Source of the DNA: Candidatus Tumulicola sp.
GTDB taxonomy: Bacteria; Vulcanimicrobiota; Vulcanimicrobiia; Vulcanimicrobiales; Vulcanimicrobiaceae
DNA: 64,000 nucleotides
Direction: 5' to 3'
Assembly (NCBI GenBank): GCA_036490475.1
Contig: DASXDT010000006.1
Coordinates: 1,178,001 to 1,242,000 of the forward strand
The notes below the pieces were generated by a model, which saw only the letters and a list, made by a program, of their open reading frames with translations, ran no database searches and was not told where the DNA came from. The translations under genes and the position numbers were made by a program. The stretch's first letter is position 1. The number at the start of each line of letters is the position of its first letter. Below, one piece after another: positions 24,638 through 32,344 of this stretch.

Positions 24638-25639
24638 ATGCCAAGCGCCGACCCCGCGGTCTCGGACCGTTTCGAACTAATCGAGGTGCCGCGTTCACAC
24701 GCTACCCGATCGTTCGCCCGCGACGTAACGGAGGGACTGACGTCCTCACCCAAGCGTCTGTCATCCAAGTATCTGTACGACGATGTCGGATCGGCGTTGT
24801 TCGACGCGATCACGCGTATGCCCGAATATTATCTGACGGCGGCGGAGACCGAGATTCTGCGCGACTGGGGATGGGAAATCGTCCGGATGCTGGGCGAGCC
24901 CATCGACTTTTTGGAAGCCGGAAGCGGCAGCGCCGCAAAAACGCGGGTACTGATCGCCGAAGCGCTGCGCGTACAAGATCGTTTGCGGTATAGTCCCATC
25001 GACATATCGACCGAAGCGTTACGTACGTCGTCGTTAGCTCTCGTCGAGTCGTTTCCAAAGCTATCGATCCGCGCGTACGCCGGCGACTACTTCGATGTGC
25101 TAGCGTCGCCAAAACTGCAACTCGAACGGCGCACGCTTGCCATGTTCATGGGAGCAAATATCGGCAACTACGAACCGCCGGACGCGATGCGCGTTCTCGA
25201 GTTACTGGCTGGTGCACTGCGTAAGGGGGATGCGCTGCTGCTCGGAGTCGACCTCAAGAAAGATGTCGATATGCTCGAGCGCGCTTACGACGACCCGCCC
25301 GGCATCACCGCCGCATTCAGCAAAAATGTGTTGGCGCGCATCAATCGCGAGCTCGATGCAGACTTCGATCTGCGTAACTTCAAACACATCGTACGCTACG
25401 ACCACAGTCGCGGCAGCGTCGATTCGTTTCTCGAAGCGCAGGCGCCGGCAACGGTGCTATTGCGCAAAGCCGGCATCGAAATCAATTTTGCGGCGGGCGA
25501 ACTCCTTCACACCGAATCTTCATACAAATTTTCGGACGACGATGTCGCGCGTTTGGGCGCCGCCGCAGGCTTTACAGCCGGCAAGACGTGGCACGATCGG
25601 CAAAAGCGATTTGGCGTCCGGCTACTGATCAAAGCGTAA
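24638..25639 (+). CDS. egtD: EgtD-like L-histidine N-alpha-methyltransferase
   Basis: This 333-residue SAM-dependent methyltransferase starts at ATG 24638 after CGGAGGGCCT. Motifs: SSKYLYDDVGSALFDAITRMPEYYLTAAE, the N-terminal signature of the EgtD family, FLEAGSGSAAKTRVLI for SAM, and MFMGANIGNYEP. EgtD trimethylates histidine to hercynine, the first step to ergothioneine. No egtB, egtC or egtE gene lies nearby, so the pathway may be scattered, or the product may stop at hercynine. A DNA ligase gene follows 26 bases later. Confidence 0.85.
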   Translation: MPSADPAVSDRFELIEVPRSHATRSFARDVTEGLTSSPKRLSSKYLYDDVGSALFDAITRMPEYYLTAAETEILRDWGWEIVRMLGEPIDFLEAGSGSAAKTRVLIAEALRVQDRLRYSPIDISTEALRTSSLALVESFPKLSIRAYAGDYFDVLASPKLQLERRTLAMFMGANIGNYEPPDAMRVLELLAGALRKGDALLLGVDLKKDVDMLERAYDDPPGITAAFSKNVLARINRELDADFDLRNFKHIVRYDHSRGSVDSFLEAQAPATVLLRKAGIEINFAAGELLHTESSYKFSDDDVARLGAAAGFTAGKTWHDRQKRFGVRLLIKA

Positions 25640-25665
25640 AGCGAATTCCATAGCGAGGAAACTCG

Positions 25666-26703
25666 ATGTCGACGTTTGACGATCTGCCCTTGCAGCCGCC
25701 CGTCGAGCCGATGGAATCGCGCCAAGCTGCAAAGATTCCGATCGGAGACGAATGGCAGTACGAACCGAAATGGGACGGGTTTCGCTGCCTCGTATTTCGC
25801 AGCGCTGGTAATGTGGAGTTGGAATCGAAGTCGGGTCAGTCGCTCACGCGCTATTTCCCCGAGCTCGTTGCAGCTGCGTTGGCCGTCGATGCCGGCCGCT
25901 TCGTACTCGATGGTGAGATCTACATCGAACTCGACGCCGGATTCGATTTCGACGCGCTGCTGCAACGAATCCATCCGGCGGCCAGTCGCGTCGCGCGATT
26001 AGCGGTCGAGACTCCGGCTCGTTACGCCGCGTTCGATTTGCTCGTGAATGCTAGCGGCGAACGTTGTTACGAGTGGCCGCTACAACGCCGTCGCATCGAA
26101 CTCGAGCGCTTTGCGCGTTCGTTCGCAGACGGTGGCACGTTCGCACCGTCGCCGGCAACGACGGACGTCGACATCGCGCGTCGATGGCTCGCGGGCGATA
26201 CCGCACGGCTCGACGGAGTGATCGCAAAACGCGTCGACGCGCCGTACGCGTTCGGATCGCGCGACGCGGTGGTAAAGATCAAACGTATCTATACTGCAGA
26301 CTGCGTAGTCGGTGGCTTTCGTCGATCGCCCGATGGCAAGATTGCGTCGCTCCTCCTCGGGCTGTACGACGGCGACGAACTCGATCACGTCGGATTTGTT
26401 GGAAGCATGAGCGCCGAGCAGCGGCAGCGGGCGGCAGCCTTGCTCGAACCGTTGGCCGGCGGCTCCGGGTTCAGCGGTGCTGCGCCGGGCGGTCCGAGCC
26501 GTTGGCGCAAGGACCCGCAATCGGCCGCCTGGGTGCCGGTGGATCCTGCGATCGTGGTCGAGATTACGTTCGATCACGTCACGGCCAGAAGATTTAGGCA
26601 CGCCTCAAAGCTTATTCGGTGGCGCCCGGATAAGGCGCCGGAGCAATGTACGATCGAGCAACTGTTACAGCCGAAAGATACAACCGAGCGCCATGCTCGT
26701 TAG
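25666..26703 (+). CDS. ATP-dependent DNA ligase (LigC-like)
   Basis: This 345-residue nucleotidyltransferase has motif I EPKWDGFRCLV (Lys35 would be adenylated), motif III FVLDGEIYIE, motif IV ARYAAFDLLV, motif V DGVIAKRVDAPYAFGSRDAVVKIKR and a C-terminal OB domain ending before VDPAIVVEITFDHVT and FRHASKLIRWRPDK. This is the stand-alone LigC type, without the polymerase and nuclease domains of LigD. No Ku gene is adjacent. It probably acts in repair alongside the NAD-dependent ligase. Confidence 0.92.
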   Translation: MSTFDDLPLQPPVEPMESRQAAKIPIGDEWQYEPKWDGFRCLVFRSAGNVELESKSGQSLTRYFPELVAAALAVDAGRFVLDGEIYIELDAGFDFDALLQRIHPAASRVARLAVETPARYAAFDLLVNASGERCYEWPLQRRRIELERFARSFADGGTFAPSPATTDVDIARRWLAGDTARLDGVIAKRVDAPYAFGSRDAVVKIKRIYTADCVVGGFRRSPDGKIASLLLGLYDGDELDHVGFVGSMSAEQRQRAAALLEPLAGGSGFSGAAPGGPSRWRKDPQSAAWVPVDPAIVVEITFDHVTARRFRHASKLIRWRPDKAPEQCTIEQLLQPKDTTERHAR

Positions 26704-26809
26704 GGCCCGAGACGTTTACGATAGGTACGACGTTAACAGGGGGTATGGCCCCTTAGAGAAAACTGAGAGTCCCTTCACCTCTTTCAAACCCCAATGAGGA
26801 GTCTCGCGA
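26704..26809 (+). promoter_or_regulatory. Leader region of the Exordium-like gene
   Basis: This 106-base gap contains a GGGG...CCCC inverted pair (in AGGGGGTATGGCCCCTTAG near 26739) and GAGGAG eight bases before the ATG at 26810. I see no clear -35/-10 box. The inverted pair is too short and lacks a T tract, so I do not call it a terminator. Confidence 0.3.
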
Positions 26810-27727
26810 ATGCATAATGTTTCGCGGCTTGCCGGCATCTTCGCATGCGCGGCAACGCTGGCGGCGGCCGGTTGTGCCGGCAGTTCCGGTGTAGCCCCAA
26901 TGTCCGGACCAGCGATCGCCGGTCAGAGCGACGCAGTCCAAACCCACCAAAAGATTTACATGCCGACCGTTAATAACGTAAATAACGCTCGTCCGCAATA
27001 CTCCAACGCCGTATACGGTGGCGGAGCCTTACTGTACAAGCCGAAGATGTTCCTGATTTTCTGGGGCTTCAAGCAAGCCGGAGATCCGAATGGCGTCGCC
27101 AAGCTGCTCGAATCGTACCAAGCGTCGATCGGTGGCAGCCCGTACAACAACATCTATACGCAGTACCAAGGCACCAAGAAGTTCATCAAAAACCCGAAGA
27201 ACCAGAACGGCAAATTCTGGATGGACAACAAGAATGCCATCCCGGCCAACCCGACCGACGGACAAGTTGCGGCCGAATCGGTTCTCGGCGTGAAGCACTT
27301 CGGTTACGATGCAAACGCTTCGTACGTCGTCGTTACGGCGCACGGTCACAATAGCTCGGGCTTCGGCTCGTCATATTGCGCGTATCACAGCGCGACGAGC
27401 AGCAGCGGCAATCTCGTCTCGTACACCAATCTTCCGTACATTCCGGACGCCGGACAGAGCTGCGGCGCGGGCATCATCACGCCGCCGGCCGGCGAGACCA
27501 GCGAAAACGTCGGCACGACGATCGTCGAAGGCCACGAGTACGGCGAGTCCGTGACCGATCCGAATCCGCCGAGCGGCTATTACAGCAACCAGTGGGGCGA
27601 AATCGGCGACATCTGCGCGTGGCAGGACATCGAGAACGACACGTTCGGACAGAATCAGTTTGCCTCTCAGCCGATGTGGAGCAATGCGACCAGCAGCTGC
27701 GTCCACAGCTACCAGAAGTCCAAGTAA
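26810..27727 (+). CDS. Secreted Exordium/PHI-1-like lipoprotein, metalloprotease-like motif
   Basis: This 305-residue protein has a lipobox signal (CAATLAAAGC, Cys22). Residues 75-305 resemble plant EXORDIUM/phosphate-induced proteins and their bacterial relatives: GGALLYKPKMFLIFWG near the start, VVVTAHGHNSSGFGS in the middle, then VEGHEYGESVTDP (HExxE at 242-246) followed by GEIGDICAW. The HEYGE segment and the later Glu resemble a zinc site, as in gluzincin-like proteases, but no such activity is established for the family. It ends 26 bases before a strong intrinsic terminator, so it is probably a single-gene transcript. Confidence 0.7.
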   Translation: MHNVSRLAGIFACAATLAAAGCAGSSGVAPMSGPAIAGQSDAVQTHQKIYMPTVNNVNNARPQYSNAVYGGGALLYKPKMFLIFWGFKQAGDPNGVAKLLESYQASIGGSPYNNIYTQYQGTKKFIKNPKNQNGKFWMDNKNAIPANPTDGQVAAESVLGVKHFGYDANASYVVVTAHGHNSSGFGSSYCAYHSATSSSGNLVSYTNLPYIPDAGQSCGAGIITPPAGETSENVGTTIVEGHEYGESVTDPNPPSGYYSNQWGEIGDICAWQDIENDTFGQNQFASQPMWSNATSSCVHSYQKSK

Positions 27728-27752
27728 ACTCCAGGTTCTAGGTACACCGTGA

Positions 27753-27782
27753 GAGGGTGCGGCAAGCGCCGCGCCCTCTTTT
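27753..27782 (+). terminator. Rho-independent terminator
   Basis: An 11-base-pair stem (GAGGGTGCGGC at 27753-27763 with GCCGCGCCCTC at 27768-27778, one G-T pair) with an AAGC loop is followed by TTTT. It lies 26 bases after the stop of the Exordium-like gene and 28 bases before the multicopper oxidase start, separating the two. Confidence 0.9.
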
Positions 27783-27809
27783 ACAATCTCCGCACTGAGG
27801 GATCCCGGC

Positions 27810-29435
27810 ATGAAACGAAGCGTACTTTCTTTTGCGGTGGCGTTCGCAATGTTAGCCGGCTGCAACGGCGGATCGAGCGGACCCAGCGCCCTCGTCCCAC
27901 CGGCCACCGGAAACGCGTTCGGCGTTACCAACGGTCGCACGAACCCGGATGTCGACGTCAATGAGCTGCCGCAGCCGCCTACCGTGAGTTCGGTCAATGG
28001 CATCGCGAAGCTCGACCTCGTCACGACCATCAATCCGGCTACCGGATTTCCGGGATTCGACTATCAGGGACAGCACAACGTCATCCCGACGATCCGAGTC
28101 AATCCCGGCGACACGATCGTGGTCAACGTCGACAACGAAATGCAGCCCGTCAAAGGGAGCATGTCCGACGACATCAACTTGCACTTTCACGGACTCGTCG
28201 TTTCGCCGAACGCTCCGGGCGACGACGTGCTCGACACGATGGCCGGACCCGGACAGAAGCTGCACTATGTCGTGCACGTCCCGAAGTGGCAAGAGCCGGG
28301 ACTTTATTGGTATCACCCGCATATTCACGGTGTCGTAAACTATCAGGTCGGCGAAGGCGGAATGTCCGGCGCGATCATCGTTAACGGCTTAGAGCGCCAC
28401 ATTCCGGCGCTCGCCAAAATGAAAGAACGCCTGATCATCGTGCGCTCGACCGGCATCGGTAACACGATACAGCCGAACCCGGGCAGCCCGACTGAAATGG
28501 ACGGCATGCAAGGCATGGATTCGGACGATAGCGATCCGTCGATGCAGGCCGACGCGCGTCCCAACCACAGCAATAAAACGCCCTGCGGTCCCGATACGGG
28601 TTTGACGACCACCCTTAACGGCGCTTTGCATCCCGACATTACGATCGCACCGGGAGAGCAGCAGTTCTTCCGCGTGGTCAACGCGTCCGGCCACAAGACG
28701 TTGAAGCTCGAGATCGACGGGGAATCGCTGCAACTCGTTGCGGTCGACGGTTACGCCCTCGACAGCTATCCGGGAACGCCTTCGACGATCACCGAGAAGT
28801 ACATCATCGTTCCGGCGGCCGCACGTGCCGAATTCGTCGTCACCGGTCCGGCTAGCGGAAGCGCAAAGTTCCGCAGCGATTGCTACGACACCGGACCCAA
28901 TGGCGATCCAGATCCGGGGCTCGTGTTGGGCAACCTCACCCCGCCGAAGCATCGGGGTGGGATGCAGCATCCGATGGCGCTAACCGTCGCCCCGGGCACG
29001 CTTCCGGACAATGCGTATTCGTCGGCGCTCCCGGCCCCGTCGGTCACGCGGCGAGTGGTGTTTAGCGAAGGTCCGGTGCATTTCTTCATTAACGGCAAGT
29101 ACTTCAAACCCAACGATCAGCCGATGTTCACGGCCAAGGTCGGAACGATCGAGCACTGGCATATCATCAACGTTACCAAGGAGATTCACGACTTTCACAT
29201 CCACCAAATTCACTTCTTGGTCACCTCGATTAACGGCGTTAAGGTGCAACATCCGTACTGGGCGGATAGCGTCATCATCCCGCATCGCAGCAAGCGGGGT
29301 CTCAACGGCACGCCGGGCTATATCGATGCGTTGCTGGATTTCCGCGATAAAAACATCAAAGGTACGTTCGTCTTCCATTGCCACATCGTCGACCACGAAG
29401 ATAGCGGCATGATGGCGAAGATCCAAGTCATCTAG
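27810..29435 (+). CDS. Secreted multicopper oxidase (laccase-like)
   Basis: This 541-residue three-cupredoxin protein has a lipobox-like signal (FAVAFAMLAGC). All four copper-binding segments are present: LHFHGL, YWYHPHIHG, HDFHIHQIHF and FHCHIVDHEDSGMM, the last with the type 1 Cys, His and axial Met. A Met- and Asp-rich loop (MDGMQGMDSDDSDPSMQ) near residue 232 resembles the methionine-rich insert of CueO-like cuprous oxidases, suggesting copper handling, although phenol oxidation is also possible. It has its own transcript start after the terminator and ends directly against the stop of the ABC permease gene. Confidence 0.92.
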   Translation: MKRSVLSFAVAFAMLAGCNGGSSGPSALVPPATGNAFGVTNGRTNPDVDVNELPQPPTVSSVNGIAKLDLVTTINPATGFPGFDYQGQHNVIPTIRVNPGDTIVVNVDNEMQPVKGSMSDDINLHFHGLVVSPNAPGDDVLDTMAGPGQKLHYVVHVPKWQEPGLYWYHPHIHGVVNYQVGEGGMSGAIIVNGLERHIPALAKMKERLIIVRSTGIGNTIQPNPGSPTEMDGMQGMDSDDSDPSMQADARPNHSNKTPCGPDTGLTTTLNGALHPDITIAPGEQQFFRVVNASGHKTLKLEIDGESLQLVAVDGYALDSYPGTPSTITEKYIIVPAAARAEFVVTGPASGSAKFRSDCYDTGPNGDPDPGLVLGNLTPPKHRGGMQHPMALTVAPGTLPDNAYSSALPAPSVTRRVVFSEGPVHFFINGKYFKPNDQPMFTAKVGTIEHWHIINVTKEIHDFHIHQIHFLVTSINGVKVQHPYWADSVIIPHRSKRGLNGTPGYIDALLDFRDKNIKGTFVFHCHIVDHEDSGMMAKIQVI

Positions 29436-30047
29436 TTACGTCCGGACGGCGCGCTCTGCAAATCGAAGCGTGCCGTCCGTAAGAATCGCGAGCACCGAAG
29501 CGGCAATGCTGCCGCTAACGATCATAGCGGGCTGATGTAACGTCAGCCCGTTAAAAATTAAGACGCCTAATCCGCCGCCGCCGACGTAACCGCCTAACGT
29601 CGCGATCGCGATCGCGGCGATGGCCGCGACGCGCACGCCCGAAAGTACGATCGGTAACGCGAGCGGAAATTCGACGCGAACGAGACGCTGCATCGGCGAC
29701 ATCCCGAGGCCGTTTGCAGCGTCGCGTTGCGCCGGGTCGACGCCGCGGATACCGACCGCAACGCTGCGCGCCAGCATGAACTGCGCGTACACGACCAGCG
29801 CCGCGAAAATCGGCGAAAAGCCTAAACCGACCGCTTGCACCAGCAGCGCCAACAATGCCAGGCTGGGAATGGTGTACAGCGCTCCGAGCGTCCCGAGAAT
29901 CCAGACGCCCGCGTGCGGACGGCGCGCCGCCCACACGCCAAGCGGTACCGCGATCAGCGAAGCTGCAGCGAGCGAAACGAATACTAGCTCGGCATGCGCG
30001 AGCGTCAGCCAGGCGATTTTTCCGAAATGGGTGACTGCGTACGTCAT
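29436..30047 (-). CDS. Osmoprotectant-type ABC transporter permease
   Basis: This 203-residue inner-membrane permease of the OpuCB/ProW type has five to six helices and the EAA-like loop AANGLGMSPMQRLVRVEFPLALPIVLSGVR. It begins in a four-base overlap with the ATPase gene. The operon has two permeases, one ATPase and one binding protein, the composition of OpuC/OsmU quaternary-amine importers (betaine, choline, carnitine). The last gene of the operon. Confidence 0.9.
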   Translation of the reverse strand: MTYAVTHFGKIAWLTLAHAELVFVSLAAASLIAVPLGVWAARRPHAGVWILGTLGALYTIPSLALLALLVQAVGLGFSPIFAALVVYAQFMLARSVAVGIRGVDPAQRDAANGLGMSPMQRLVRVEFPLALPIVLSGVRVAAIAAIAIATLGGYVGGGGLGVLIFNGLTLHQPAMIVSGSIAASVLAILTDGTLRFAERAVRT

Positions 30048-30829
30048 CGCAGCTCGTCGCGCAAGTGTAGATAGTACCGGCGGTAGACGTCGTCGCCGGC
30101 ACGCACGAGATCGCGCACGTATTGCGTCGCCGGCGCGTCCAGCAGTTCGTCCGGCGGAGCCGATTGTTCGACGCGGCCTTCGCGCATCACCACGACGCGA
30201 TCGGCCAGTAGCAGCGCTTCGGAAACGTCGTGCGTCACGAACAGCGTCGTCGTCTTGAGCGTGCGCACGATACGAACCAGCTCGCGCTGCAGCGATTGAC
30301 GCACGATCGCGTCGACCGCGCCGAACGGCTCGTCCATCAGCAACACGCCCGGTTTGCCAGCGATGGCGCGCGCCACGCCCACGCGCTGCGCCTGACCGCC
30401 GGACAGCTCGCGCGGCCGGCGATTGCGAAATGTTTGCGGTGCCAGATCGATCAACAGCAACAGCTCGTCGACTCGTGCGTCGATGTCGGCACGGGACCAG
30501 CCCAGTAGCGTCGGCACGATCGCGACGTTCTCCGCGACCGTCATGTGTGCGAACAAACCGACGGCCTGAATCGCGTAGCCGATGCTTCGGCGCAATTCGA
30601 CCGCATCGAGCGACGCGACGTCCTTATCGCCTACCAGCACCCGGCCGCCGTACGGCGTCACAAGACGATTGACGGTTCGCAGCAATGTCGATTTGCCGCA
30701 ACCGGATGGACCGAGTAACACCACGAGCTCGCCGGCTTCGACCGATAGGGTCACCCCGTCGACTGCAAACGTTTCGCTGCCCGCATAGCGCACGCGCACG
30801 TCTTCGAACAGAATATCGGCCGCGCTCAC
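30044..30829 (-). CDS. Osmoprotectant-type ABC transporter ATPase
   Basis: This 261-residue ATPase has Walker A LLGPSGCGKSTLL, a Q-loop in YAIQAVGLFAHM, signature LSGGQAQRVGVARAIA, Walker B VLLMDEPFGAVD and the switch His in TLFVTHDVSEAL. It lacks the C-terminal CBS domains of OpuCA, so osmotic gating by CBS is not expected. It overlaps both neighbouring genes by four bases. Confidence 0.93.
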   Translation of the reverse strand: MSAADILFEDVRVRYAGSETFAVDGVTLSVEAGELVVLLGPSGCGKSTLLRTVNRLVTPYGGRVLVGDKDVASLDAVELRRSIGYAIQAVGLFAHMTVAENVAIVPTLLGWSRADIDARVDELLLLIDLAPQTFRNRRPRELSGGQAQRVGVARAIAGKPGVLLMDEPFGAVDAIVRQSLQRELVRIVRTLKTTTLFVTHDVSEALLLADRVVVMREGRVEQSAPPDELLDAPATQYVRDLVRAGDDVYRRYYLHLRDELR

Positions 30830-31701
30830 GTGGAAACTCCCTTGAGAAACGCGGCCGCGACGTCGCTCGGATCCTGGCCGGATTCGACTGCGGCGTTCAT
30901 CTGCCGCGCGACCGTGTCGGTAATCGCGGGCGAAACGCGGTCGAGAACGCGTGCGACGTGCGGTTGCGTTTGCAGCGTTTGTTTCCGAACGACGGGCGCT
31001 ACGTTATACGGCGGCCACAGCTTGCGATCGTCGCGCAACACCGTCAGACGATCGACGGCGATCGCTCCGTCGGTCGTAAAGGCGCTCGCGACGTCGGCTT
31101 TGCCTTCAAGCAGAGCCCGATATTTCAGCGCGATATCGTACGTACGCACTTCGCGGAACACAAATCCGCCGTACAATTTCTGCAGGCCGGGTATGCCGTC
31201 CGGGCGCACGACGAATTCTTGGATCGTCGCTAGGCGAAACCGCGATGCGACCGGCGCTAACTGCGACAGCGTTTCGATGCGTTCGCGTTTGGCGAAATCG
31301 CTGGTGACCGCCAAGCCCTGTGAGTCGTTCATCGGCGACGGCGTTAGCCAAAATAAGTCGTATCGTTCCGCGAACTCGCGCGCCACCGTGCGATACAACT
31401 GCACCGGATCGTGCATCGGCGGTAAGTGCAGCACGTCGATCGCGGCCGTTCCCGTGTATTCAGGATAGAGATCGATATCGCCGCGGCGCATCGCGGCCAA
31501 CGCGATCTGGGTCGAGCCGAGATTGAAACGCCGGTCGACCGGCAAACCGGATCGCTCGAGCGCTTGCGCGTAGATTTCGGCGATCACGAACGATTCGGTG
31601 AAGTTCTTCGAGCCCACACGAATGTTCTTGCGCGTTCCGCAAGCCGAAAGCGCGGCCGCACCCGCGAGATACGCCAGCGCGTCACGCCGCGAGACGGTCA
31701 T
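30826..31701 (-). CDS. Osmoprotectant ABC transporter substrate-binding lipoprotein
   Basis: This 291-residue protein starts VSRRDALAYLAGAAALSACGT (lipobox Cys at 21; the twin Arg also suggests Tat targeting). The mature part opens with IRVGSKNFTESFVIAEIYAQ, the standard entry of OpuCC/OsmF-like proteins, and has DIDLYPEYTGTA with the aromatic residues that cage quaternary ammonium groups. It overlaps the ATPase gene by four bases. Confidence 0.92.
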   Translation of the reverse strand: MTVSRRDALAYLAGAAALSACGTRKNIRVGSKNFTESFVIAEIYAQALERSGLPVDRRFNLGSTQIALAAMRRGDIDLYPEYTGTAAIDVLHLPPMHDPVQLYRTVAREFAERYDLFWLTPSPMNDSQGLAVTSDFAKRERIETLSQLAPVASRFRLATIQEFVVRPDGIPGLQKLYGGFVFREVRTYDIALKYRALLEGKADVASAFTTDGAIAVDRLTVLRDDRKLWPPYNVAPVVRKQTLQTQPHVARVLDRVSPAITDTVARQMNAAVESGQDPSDVAAAFLKGVST

Positions 31702-32297
31702 GCTCGCGCCTCGATCCGCACTGCCGCGCGACCCAGGGCCAGTTCGACCGCCAACGCTAGGAGCGCGACCGTTGCGGCCCCGGAAATGAGCGCGACCGTA
31801 TCGCCGGTTTGCATGCCGCGAACGATCAGGTCGCCGAGACCCCCGGCACCCACGAACGTGGCCAGGGTGGCGCTGGCGATCGTCTCCGTCGCGGCCGTTC
31901 GTACGCCCGAAAATGCAACCGGCAGCGCCAGAGGCACGACAACCCGGCCGAACGTCTGCGACGGCCGCATGCCCATGCCTAAGGCTGCATCGAGCGCGGC
32001 TGCCGGCACGGCGCGGATCCCGGCATCGACGGCGATCAGGATCGGGGGAGCGGCCAGGAGTGCGAGCGCCACAATGGCCGGGGCCGACCCGACGCCGAGC
32101 ATCGGAAGCAAGAGCATCAGCACCGCCAAGCTTGGGAGGGTGCGCCCGATGCCTGCCAAGGCCAGCGCCGGGCTACGGAGCGGCCGCAGAAGCGCAGAAG
32201 CGATGCCGAGTGGGATGCCGGCCACGAGTGCCAAGAGCAGAGCGGAGCCCGCTAGGTACACATGCGTTACCGCATGCGCGGCCAGATCGCTCCACAT
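31698..32297 (-). CDS. Osmoprotectant-type ABC transporter permease (second)
   Basis: This 199-residue permease with five to six helices carries the loop LDAALGMGMRPSQTFGRVVVPLALPVAFSGVR and AGGLGDLIVRG, paralogous to the permease at 29436-30047. It is the first gene of the leftward operon (permease, binding protein, ATPase, permease), and all four genes are chained by four-base overlaps. It diverges from polyphosphate kinase 47 bases away. Confidence 0.9.
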   Translation of the reverse strand: MWSDLAAHAVTHVYLAGSALLLALVAGIPLGIASALLRPLRSPALALAGIGRTLPSLAVLMLLLPMLGVGSAPAIVALALLAAPPILIAVDAGIRAVPAAALDAALGMGMRPSQTFGRVVVPLALPVAFSGVRTAATETIASATLATFVGAGGLGDLIVRGMQTGDTVALISGAATVALLALAVELALGRAAVRIEARA

Positions 32298-32344
32298 TGC
32301 CGCTAGAGTTTTGCCCGGCCGGGGCGAAACCCGTCAAAGCACTT

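Noticed and set aside
25666-26703. Non-homologous end-joining locus around the DNA ligase
   Set aside because: No Ku, LigD polymerase or nuclease domain is present; neighbours are EgtD and a secreted protein.
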